A stretch of DNA of 13,665 bases from CBDUXT01 sp965371245 (GTDB lineage: Bacteria > Planctomycetota > Phycisphaerae > UBA1845): assembly GCA_965371245.1 (NCBI GenBank), contig CBDUXT010000124.1, positions 1 through 13,665 of the forward strand. Direction: 5' to 3'. Below, one piece after another: positions 7,385-13,665 of this stretch. Under the pieces are notes generated by a model, which did not search any database, was not told the DNA's origin, and worked only from the letters and a program-made list of their open reading frames with translations. The position numbers and the translations under genes are program-made. Position 1 is the first letter of the stretch; the number at the start of each line of letters is the position of its first letter.

Positions 7385-10147
7385 TTAGCGCTGCTCCCGA
7401 TGACGCACACCACTTTTGAGCGCGGGCGGAAGGCTGGACGGCCCGAACTGTAGAAACGCGACAATGTCCCTCTGATCAATCCACCCGTCGTTGTTTAGAT
7501 CCGCGAGTTCCGGATGTCGGATCCCCACCTCGCGAGCTTCCCGGATGGAGAGACGCATGATCGGTCCATCGGCGAAGCCGTGGCCCTGGACGCCCGCGGC
7601 TCCTCCCGGAGCACAACAATCCAGGTCGCTGCTCTGACCGAAGCCGACCTGGATGAACGTAAAATCCTCGATGCCCACGCTGCCGTTCCCGCTGATGTCT
7701 GCGTGGGGAGCGACCGTCGTGCAGTCCGTGTTCGCACCAACGCTGAACCCGAACGACCCGGTGAAGGCGGCGAAGTCAACGATATCGATGAAGCCGCTGT
7801 CATTGAGATCGCCGCCGACCAACGAGCCCCCACTGAGCACGGGATCGCCGGTGAAGGAGGCGGAATAGGTGGTGCCGTCGTCGGTAAAGTCCAACGCGGT
7901 TCTGCGCAGCGTGTGCAGATGGTCGCGGGCGGTCAGGCAGTCATAAGCCCCACATGCGACCAGAACGGACGCCCCGATGACCTCCATGTCGGCCGCGGCG
8001 TCACCGGGGTCGCGGATGAAGGAAATCTCTTTTGTCACGACTTCCACTGGCTGCCCCGTTCCGCAGTTCGAGAACTCGAAGGTGAGGCAGCGGGTAAGGA
8101 AAAGTTCATGGACTCCCGAAAGCTGCACATTCACAAACAGTTCGTTGGAGCCGCTGACGGTCACGTCGAAGAACTCCGTGCTGTTGTTCCCGCACGAATC
8201 GGTCGCGACGCACGTCATCGTGGTGGTGCCGACCGGAAACACGCTGCCGTTCCCCAAGCTCGTCGTCGGGGCCGACGTACACGAAACGGGCACGGAGCCG
8301 AGACAGTTGTCCGTCGCCGTCGGCGGTGTCCACGTGACGACGGCGCCGCACGCTCCGGCATCGGAATGGACGCTGATGTCGGACGGAATCGTCACCACGG
8401 GCGCCGTCTGGTCAATCATGATCGACCCCATATCCACCAGAATCGGGTTCGTGGGATTGAGGTCACCGAACGTGCTGACGTTGGTCTCAGACCCCGGCAA
8501 CAACGGCCGAAACTGCAGAAACGGCGCACACTCTTGAGTGGCCTGGAACGTGATCCTTGCCATCGTGGTGTCCGCCGAGGTTCCGGGATCTCCGAAATTC
8601 GCGAACACGGCGTAGTCGATTTCGCTTCCGATCACACTCTCGAACAGCTGGAACAGGAAGGGCGCATCACCGGGAACCGCCGAAACGAACGAAAGGCGAG
8701 TTGTGTCGAAGTCGATGAAGAACTGTCCGGCGACCACGTCAAGCCCGGCCATCCCGACCATGTCCACGCCGACGGTTACGGTGCTGTTGAGGCCCAGATC
8801 GTAACAGACCTGGTCCGCGTTGAGACGCAGCGTCGGACACGTGTCATTGAGCGGGTATTGGCAAGTGCCGCCGATGCAAAGATCGTCGGTACAGGGATCA
8901 AAATCATCCGCGCAGTCCGCGTTGATCACACAAAGCTCGCACCCGGCGATCGTCGATCCGGCGCAGGTGCCGGCCGTACATACATCGCCGTCGGTACAGG
9001 GCACTGCGTCGTCGCAGACCGTGGCGTCAGCGACCGGCGTGAGCGTGTCACAGTTGCTCACCGGATTGACCAAGTCGCACGAGGCCGTGTTGCACTGGTC
9101 GTCGAAGCCGCTGCAGTCGATCGACGAACCACTGCAGGAACCGCCCGCGCAGACATCGGAGTCCGTACACTGGTTCGAGTCGTCACAGGCGATCGTGTTG
9201 TTGGTGTTCACGCAACCCGTCCCGGTGTCACACGTGTCAGTGGTGCATACATTGCTGTCGTTGCAATCAACGGCCGAGGTGTCAACGCCCGCACAGGCTC
9301 CGGCCGAGCACGTATCGGACGTGGTACAAGCGTTCCCATCATCACACGAGACCGTGTTGTTCGCGTTGGCGCAACCCGCCACGCTGTCACACGTGTCGGT
9401 CGTGCACACATTGCCGTCGTCGCAGTCGGCGGCGGAGGTGTCAACGCCCGCGCACGTACCGGCACCACAAACATCGCCCGTGGTGCAAGCGTCGCTGTCA
9501 TCGCACAACAGCGTGTTGTTCACATTGCTGCACACACCGGCCGTACAGGAGTCGTTGGTGCAGACGTTGGCATCATCGCAGTCCACGTCGGCGTTGCACG
9601 CAGCCCCCGAAACGACGATCGTACCGTTGAACAGGGTCGTGGCCGGAATGGGATTGACTCCGTCAAACTCCCACTGGCTCGACACAAGAAGAATGACATT
9701 CCAGGAACCACTGGCGTCGGCGCTCGCCACCACCGGAAATCCCACCAGCTGACCCGCAAACGTCAATGGCCCCGGGTCCGCGACATTGCCGTTGTCGGTC
9801 AAGAAACCGTTTGTGGTGTCCGAAAGAGTCGCAGCCGTGTCGAAGAACGTGCTGCCTCCCCTTGCCGGCCATGGGTCGCCCAACTGCAAAATATCCCACT
9901 CGGTGGAGATGGCGGCCGGCGTGAACGTGACCGTCCCGGTCGGAGATCCGATCGGTGTGATTTGCACGTTGATGCTGACCGCGGCGGCGAATTCGCCGGT
10001 GATGGTGCCCGACACGACGACCGAGGCAGTCGTCCCGGGAGGCATCGATAACTCGGCGGCCGCCCGCAACTCCACCGTTTGTGCGTAAACACTCTGGGCG
10101 ATCAAAACTACTCCGGCCGCCATCCATATTCGTCTGAAAATACCCAT
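7385..10147 (-). CDS. Gene E: large secreted Cys-repeat, cohesin, HYR, HTL, dockerin protein
   Basis: This encodes 920 residues from ATG 10145-10147, with GGAG 7 bases upstream. The signal peptide is residues 1-22 (cleavage near VYA/Q). Residues 23-183 form a beta-rich domain of unknown type. Residues 184-437 are cysteine-rich repeats (CDDGNVCTTDTCD, CDDGNACTTSDTC) resembling the Dictyostelium CTDC repeat, in 53-residue tandem units. Residues about 440-575 form a cohesin-like domain (VGVDMVGMAGLDVVAGQFFIDFD). Residues about 580-666 form a HYR domain (TAPVVTIPSDISV, PPTATDNC, FPVGTTTMTCVATDSCGN). Residues about 667-778 form the HTL domain shared with B and H. Residues 779-838 are a dockerin-like pair, and 882-900 a third calcium loop (DLNNDGWIDQRDIVAF) followed by a basic tail. 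Probably a secreted adhesive or scaffold protein; no enzyme domain is seen. Confidence 0.93.
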   Translation of the reverse strand: MGIFRRIWMAAGVVLIAQSVYAQTVELRAAAELSMPPGTTASVVVSGTITGEFAAAVSINVQITPIGSPTGTVTFTPAAISTEWDILQLGDPWPARGGSTFFDTAATLSDTTNGFLTDNGNVADPGPLTFAGQLVGFPVVASADASGSWNVILLVSSQWEFDGVNPIPATTLFNGTIVVSGAACNADVDCDDANVCTNDSCTAGVCSNVNNTLLCDDSDACTTGDVCGAGTCAGVDTSAADCDDGNVCTTDTCDSVAGCANANNTVSCDDGNACTTSDTCSAGACAGVDTSAVDCNDSNVCTTDTCDTGTGCVNTNNTIACDDSNQCTDSDVCAGGSCSGSSIDCSGFDDQCNTASCDLVNPVSNCDTLTPVADATVCDDAVPCTDGDVCTAGTCAGSTIAGCELCVINADCADDFDPCTDDLCIGGTCQYPLNDTCPTLRLNADQVCYDLGLNSTVTVGVDMVGMAGLDVVAGQFFIDFDTTRLSFVSAVPGDAPFLFQLFESVIGSEIDYAVFANFGDPGTSADTTMARITFQATQECAPFLQFRPLLPGSETNVSTFGDLNPTNPILVDMGSIMIDQTAPVVTIPSDISVHSDAGACGAVVTWTPPTATDNCLGSVPVSCTSAPTTSLGNGSVFPVGTTTMTCVATDSCGNNSTEFFDVTVSGSNELFVNVQLSGVHELFLTRCLTFEFSNCGTGQPVEVVTKEISFIRDPGDAAADMEVIGASVLVACGAYDCLTARDHLHTLRRTALDFTDDGTTYSASFTGDPVLSGGSLVGGDLNDSGFIDIVDFAAFTGSFGFSVGANTDCTTVAPHADISGNGSVGIEDFTFIQVGFGQSSDLDCCAPGGAAGVQGHGFADGPIMRLSIREAREVGIRHPELADLNNDGWIDQRDIVAFLQFGPSSLPPALKSGVRHREQR
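9195..9512. repeat. Two 159-bp tandem repeat units inside gene E
   Basis: Units at 9195-9353 and 9354-9512 begin with the same GTGTTGTT, which recurs at 9513, giving an exact 159-base spacing. Each encodes 53 residues containing two CTDC-like modules (CDDGNACT ... CTTDTCD). The two copies are visibly more diverged than the gene A repeat. Confidence 0.85.
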
Positions 10148-10277
10148 TTTCCCGCTCCAATTCTAAAGGTGACGGCGTCTCAGTGTACGCTGACGCGTCC
10201 CCTGACCTGCCCTGGCTTCTCAACAGTTACGTGCCGAGAGGTTATTCAATAGTTCATCCTGCTCCACGGCCTTTTGT

Positions 10278-11471
10278 TCAAGGCGAAATCAACGGAAGCG
10301 TAAAGAACGGATTGAGTTCGACGCGCGCCTGCACGGCGTCCGAGAACAGCACAAGTCCGCTCTTGTCAATGTCGAATACGTTGTCGATCGGAACCGACAG
10401 AAAGGGGTTCAACTCGACGCGGGCCTGTACGGCATCGGAAAACAACGTGATCCCATCTCCGTCCACGTCACCCGGCATGTTCCCCAGAAAAAACACGGCG
10501 TCTCCGCCTGCACTCCCGTTGCCGCTGGGCATCAGAAGTGGGTTGCCCTGCAACTCACCATCCAATAATACGCCGGCGGTCGAAATCTGTGTTGCGTCCA
10601 CGGTCACTTTCAGCCAACGTCGTCGGATCAGGTCGTCGTCGAAAATGATATCGACTGTCGTCACGCCGCCCCCATCCCCCGCCGTCACCGAGACGGCGCC
10701 CACAGGCGCGGTGACGGACGCGAAGGTGGTGCCCGTGCCGCTTGTCCACTCGAAGAAAAACGCATCGGCCGGTGTCAGCGCAAAATCCACAAGGTCGGTG
10801 AACTGCACGCGGAGCCCCGTGATCCCGTTTATGTAATTTGTAATGTTCTGGTTCACGGCGGTGGTTCCGACAGCCAGGCAGGTTCGACTCAGGTCCGGGG
10901 CATCGAGGAACTGACCGGCGTAGAACGTCTCGACCGCACCGACCGTGACGGCTGCGGCGACCGCATTGATCACAATGGCTTGGGAGTCCAGGAGGCTGGG
11001 AAGAATCGTGGCGTTATCGACGCCCGTCAACTTGGTTGGGACCGCCGGGAAGGGGTCGAAGATGACCTGCGTCGCACCGGCGCCGAGTGCCGTGAACGTC
11101 AACGTCGCCACCAGGTCATCGGCCGTGGTCGAGTCGGCGAACAGGGCGAGGATGTAGGTGATATCGCCTCCGGTTACTGACTCCTGACCGACGGTCCAGC
11201 CCGAACCGAGGTCGCCCGCGGCTGCGTTGGGCGTGATGCCGACAAAGGCGAGCAGCGCTGGATCAAACTGTACAAACACCTGCACGCCGTTGATGGGCTG
11301 GAGAAGATTGGAGACGTCCAGCGTCACTGTCACGGTCTCACCCACGTTCACGGACTGAGACGGAAGTGGCACGTTGAGAGTCAGATCATTGACTGCCAAC
11401 GCCCGTCCCGTACAAATCCCTATCATGAGAAGGTGGAGCAAAATCGCAGGCCGTCTTGGCTTGTGCATCAT
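10278..11471 (-). CDS. Gene F: secreted cohesin protein with symmetric dockerin
   Basis: This encodes 397 residues from ATG 11469-11471; the adjacent ATG 11466-11468 would remove one residue. An AGGAAGGGG tract lies 8 bases upstream. The signal peptide is residues 1-26 (ends ALA/V). Residues 28-168 form a clear cohesin domain (VTVTLDVSNL, INGVQVFVQFDPALLAFVGI). Residues about 174-330 form a second beta-rich domain ending DDDLIRRRWLKVTVDA, which resembles the pre-dockerin region of D. The C-terminus holds two calcium loops (DVDGDGITLFSDAVQARV and DIDKSGLVLFSDAVQARV). Both are followed by the same 15-residue helix, LFSDAVQARVELNPF. The closest relative of its cohesin in the window is the first cohesin of gene A. 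Confidence 0.93.
   Translation of the reverse strand: MMHKPRRPAILLHLLMIGICTGRALAVNDLTLNVPLPSQSVNVGETVTVTLDVSNLLQPINGVQVFVQFDPALLAFVGITPNAAAGDLGSGWTVGQESVTGGDITYILALFADSTTADDLVATLTFTALGAGATQVIFDPFPAVPTKLTGVDNATILPSLLDSQAIVINAVAAAVTVGAVETFYAGQFLDAPDLSRTCLAVGTTAVNQNITNYINGITGLRVQFTDLVDFALTPADAFFFEWTSGTGTTFASVTAPVGAVSVTAGDGGGVTTVDIIFDDDLIRRRWLKVTVDATQISTAGVLLDGELQGNPLLMPSGNGSAGGDAVFFLGNMPGDVDGDGITLFSDAVQARVELNPFLSVPIDNVFDIDKSGLVLFSDAVQARVELNPFFTLPLISP
10305..10445. repeat. Repeated 15-residue helix in the gene F dockerin
   Basis: Codons at 10305-10349 and 10401-10445 both encode LFSDAVQARVELNPF on the minus strand, 96 bases apart. Eleven of the 15 codon pairs differ, all synonymously. Confidence 0.92.
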
Positions 11472-11479
11472 CTGGATGG

Positions 11480-11488
11480 CCCCTTCCT
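11480..11488 (-). promoter_or_regulatory. Ribosome binding site of gene F
   Basis: The minus strand reads AGGAAGGGG, 8 bases before ATG 11469-11471. It is the most purine-rich site among the genes here. Confidence 0.6.
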
Positions 11489-11538
11489 AAGGCCGGCGGT
11501 TGCGGGCTCCCTGTCGATGGATGTCGATCGCGTCGTGC

Positions 11539-12291
11539 TCACTGTCCCGGACCCGCCAATAGACTGGTGAAAAACTCGAAGTCCGCCCAATCGACGTCGC
11601 CGTCGTCGTCGTGGTCGAAGACGCTACAACATAGGGCTGGGGCAGTCGGATAGGCGGCGGTTGCGCTTGGGGCGGCTGCGCCCGTGAAACATGACTGCAG
11701 TCTGTACATCTCTCGAAGGTCGAAATCATCATCCCCGTCGCAATCACTCGCCATGACCGTCGTAATGGGTGCGTCTTCGAGCACACCGGTAATGATTTGG
11801 TTGGCGACCTCCGCGCCGAACACCTGCGTCGCCGTGAACATGGGCGTCGATGGCACGATTCGGATCGTCGTCAGGGCCGTATCGATCAAGGCCCGGAACT
11901 GGAACGTCGCAACCAGCAGTCCTTCGGGGGAGGCGAATGCCGGCTCGCTGAAATTGGCCAAGGCCGTGAGCTTGGCGTCGCCGTCATCAATGGAGTCGTT
12001 TAGCGGGTCTGGGAGGAAAGCCGTCATCAACCAGGCGTACGGGCTGTTACGGACCACGCCGACGAACTCGAGTTCGGCCGTATCCCAGGTGAGAACCACG
12101 TCCATCGCGGAAATGGATTGATCGACACCACTGTCCGAAGTGACGACCAGTTGGAGATCGAACAACACGCCCCGATCGACGGTCCGGGGAGCCGGCAGGA
12201 ACGCCACGTCCACGTCCGCGAGCGCCGAGCGGGTCATCGACCCGAGATGGGCGACCACCAACAGTGCTGCGGTAAGCAATCCAGCTCTCAT
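11539..12291 (-). CDS. Gene G: small secreted cohesin-dockerin protein
   Basis: This encodes 250 residues from ATG 12289-12291. The frame stays open upstream to about 12459, but AAGGA 9 bases before this ATG and the signal peptide that follows (MRAGLLTAALLVVAHLGSM, cleavage near SALA/D) decide the start. Residues 26-178 form a cohesin-like domain (VDRGVLFDLQLVVTSD, ISAMDVVLTWDTAELEFVGVV). Residues about 183-245 are a dockerin-like pair (DCDGDDDFDLREMYRLQSC and DHDDDGDVDWADFEFF), with cysteines in the first helix and a CC pair in the linker as in gene C. The stop lies 67 bases before the start of F. No enzymatic motif is seen. Confidence 0.9.
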   Translation of the reverse strand: MRAGLLTAALLVVAHLGSMTRSALADVDVAFLPAPRTVDRGVLFDLQLVVTSDSGVDQSISAMDVVLTWDTAELEFVGVVRNSPYAWLMTAFLPDPLNDSIDDGDAKLTALANFSEPAFASPEGLLVATFQFRALIDTALTTIRIVPSTPMFTATQVFGAEVANQIITGVLEDAPITTVMASDCDGDDDFDLREMYRLQSCFTGAAAPSATAAYPTAPALCCSVFDHDDDGDVDWADFEFFTSLLAGPGQ

Positions 12292-12300
12292 GATCCGCTG

Positions 12301-12305
12301 TCCTT
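12301..12305 (-). promoter_or_regulatory. Ribosome binding site deciding gene G start
   Basis: The minus strand reads AAGGA, 9 bases before ATG 12289-12291. It separates the real start from 56 upstream open codons that do not look like protein from this family. Confidence 0.65.
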
Positions 12306-12397
12306 GTGAAAGTTCCTTGCCTTGTCCACTTCTTTTCCCGAGCCATTCCGGGCGCGGCCGCCTCGCAAGCGTGGCAGCCGGCTTCCCTTTCGGGCAA

Positions 12398-13665
12398 CTA
12401 CCGTCGGGAGCCGCGAAGTCCGCGACCCCTCTTCGGCGACTCCTCCAGCTTCTGCACAAATTCCGGAAGCAACGTCAGATTGTTCTGCCAGGCGAACTCA
12501 CGGATGTCCTTCGCGTCAACGACTCCATCACGGTTGAGGTCCGCCATCTCCCCAACGAACAGGGGAAGGGCCTGAACGGAAATCTGCCGCAACGGCATGA
12601 GCTGCGACGTGATGTCGCCCTCAAACCTGATGGGCTGTCCGGCGCTGGCGGGGCAGGAGTCCACGGGTACATCCATCTCGAGAAAGTGCAGCTGTAGCAC
12701 GGTAAAGTCGTTGGTATTCTGAAATCCGTCGCCCGTGGCGTCCGCTCCGTCGGAGAAATCCGGATCGATCAAGACACCCCAGTTCGTCGCCAGGATCGAG
12801 AAGTCCACAACGTCCACCACGCCGTCCTGGGGCGCGGTGGTGAGGTTGTGCCAGTCGCCCGCCGTTAGCAGGGCGGCACCGGTGAAAGATGGGGACGCGG
12901 TACAGGTGCCAGCGAAGTTGAGTGGTAGGCTCCAGTTGAGCGTGTGCCCTTCCTTCGCGCTAATCCATGTGCCAAATGTGTTGATGGTCGATAGGGCGGC
13001 GGCGTCGATGACGGCGGTGCCGAGCCCGAAGATGTCGAACGAAACCGCAACGGTGACCGCATCGACGGCTACCCCGCATTCGGTGATGACGAAGGTGACG
13101 TCGCGGGTCACCGGGCCGATCAGCGCTTCGATCTCAACGTCCACGGTGATCGTGGTCGTGTCCGAAGCAAACAGGCACGCACCCACAGCGTCGCAAAGAT
13201 CCACCGTGCAGACGTTGGCGTCGAGGTCACAGCCGGTGCTCACCGGCTCGACATTGTTCACACAGACGCCCGCTCCGTCACAGGTGTCCTGAAGGTCGCA
13301 GATGCCGTCGCCCGAAGTGCCGCAGGCCGTATCGACGAGTACGAAGCCATTGTCCGTACAAGCGCCGGCGCCGTCACAGAAGTCCTGATTGATACACTCG
13401 GTCCCCGCGTCGCCACAGGTTGTGCTCGATGCCAGGTCGTTCAACTGGCACAGCCCAACGCCATCGCAGGTGTCCTGCCCACTGCACTCGACCGCGGCAC
13501 TACCGCAGGTCGTATTCGCCAACACGAAGCCATTGTCCGTACAGGTACCGGCGCCGTCGCAGAAGTCCTGATTAATACACTCGGTACCGGCGTCGCCGCA
13601 GATCGTGGTGGATGCCAGGTCGTTCGCTTGGCACACACCGGCGCCATCGCAGGTGTCCTGCCCGC
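12398..13665 (-). CDS. Gene H: Cys-repeat, HTL-domain, triple F-hand protein (5' end off window)
   Basis: The frame is open from the right window edge to TAG at 12398-12400, giving about 421 visible residues. A GTG at 13634-13636 lies inside a repeat unit and is not a credible start, so the N-terminus is missing. The first 165 or so visible residues are cysteine-rich repeats (CDGAGVCQ, CINQDFCDGAGTC, CSGQDTCDGVGLC) with a 61-residue period. Then comes the HTL domain shared with B and E (visible residues about 170-265, motif KEGHTL), a dockerin-like pair (DGVVDVVDFSILA and DATGDGFQNTNDF), a spacer, and a third calcium loop (DLNRDGVVDAKDIREF). The protein ends in a strongly basic tail (PKRGRGLRGSRR). 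By comparison with B and E, a signal peptide and cohesin-like domain may lie upstream; this is inference. Confidence 0.9.
   Translation of the reverse strand, partial: GQDTCDGAGVCQANDLASTTICGDAGTECINQDFCDGAGTCTDNGFVLANTTCGSAAVECSGQDTCDGVGLCQLNDLASSTTCGDAGTECINQDFCDGAGACTDNGFVLVDTACGTSGDGICDLQDTCDGAGVCVNNVEPVSTGCDLDANVCTVDLCDAVGACLFASDTTTITVDVEIEALIGPVTRDVTFVITECGVAVDAVTVAVSFDIFGLGTAVIDAAALSTINTFGTWISAKEGHTLNWSLPLNFAGTCTASPSFTGAALLTAGDWHNLTTAPQDGVVDVVDFSILATNWGVLIDPDFSDGADATGDGFQNTNDFTVLQLHFLEMDVPVDSCPASAGQPIRFEGDITSQLMPLRQISVQALPLFVGEMADLNRDGVVDAKDIREFAWQNNLTLLPEFVQKLEESPKRGRGLRGSRR
13341..13665. repeat. 183-bp tandem repeat inside gene H
   Basis: ACGAAGCCATTGTCCGTACA occurs at 13341 and again at 13524, giving a 183-base (61-residue) period. 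Each unit contains two half-units of about 30 residues (INQDFCDGAGTC and SGQDTCDGVGLC). The array runs into the window edge, so its full copy number is unknown. Confidence 0.85.

Noticed and set aside
7186..7479. A short minus-strand open frame bridging the end of E and the E-D gap.
   Set aside because: It overlaps the end of E and has no convincing ribosome site, signal peptide or family feature.
7514..10051. An 845-residue open frame on the plus strand opposite gene E.
   Set aside because: It is an antisense shadow caused by high-GC codon use. The minus strand gives a signal peptide, cohesin, HYR and dockerin, while the plus strand gives basic low-complexity protein.
10269..10284. Inverted repeat GCCTT/AAGGC over the gene F stop codon as a terminator.
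   Set aside because: The stem is only 5 bp, overlaps the stop codon and is not followed by a T-run on the minus strand.
13634..13636. GTG as the start of gene H.
   Set aside because: It falls in the middle of a cysteine repeat, and the frame continues upstream as GQDTCDGAG, matching the other repeat units, so the real start is beyond the window.
1..13665. A true cellulosome operon.
   Set aside because: No glycoside hydrolase, carbohydrate-binding module or other catalytic domain can be seen; only the cohesin-like and dockerin-like modules are present.

Overview
The window looks like chromosomal DNA from a high-GC environmental bacterium, most likely a planctomycete (Planctomycetota, Phycisphaerae-like). 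This is inferred from style: secreted proteins ending in dockerin-like GDVxGDGxVDxxD modules, cysteine-rich CDDGxxCTxxDxC repeats, a HYR domain and cohesin-like domains. No rRNA, tRNA or housekeeping gene is present to confirm it.

Everything recognisable is on the minus strand. Eight co-directional genes fill almost the whole window. In transcription order (right to left) they are: H (12398 to beyond 13665, 5' end missing), G (11539-12291), F (10278-11471), E (7385-10147), D (4284-7130), C (3521-4198), B (2098-3477) and A (1918 to beyond 1, 3' end missing). Gaps run from 43 to 254 bases. The largest, 7131-7384, holds no convincing gene but has a perfect 7-bp hairpin just before D.

Each complete gene begins with an export signal and ends in a dockerin-like pair of calcium-binding F-hand loops. 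A, B, C, E, F and G also carry one or two cohesin-like beta-sandwich domains. A, B, E and H carry long cysteine-rich repeats. The C-termini fall into three families. B/E/H share an undescribed-looking domain with an HTL motif before the dockerin. C/G share a cysteine-containing dockerin (LQSC...C). D/F share a different pre-dockerin domain and dockerins whose two halves are nearly the same. E and H also carry a third F-hand and a basic tail.

The array has grown by duplication. About 620 bp of A and B are roughly 90% alike. A looks like a fusion of an F-type and a B-type cohesin. A, E and H hold internal tandem repeats of about 180, 159 and 183 bp. No enzyme domain is visible. The simplest reading, which is inference, is a paralogous family of calcium- and disulphide-stabilised extracellular proteins in which cohesin and dockerin on the same chains could allow self-assembly.
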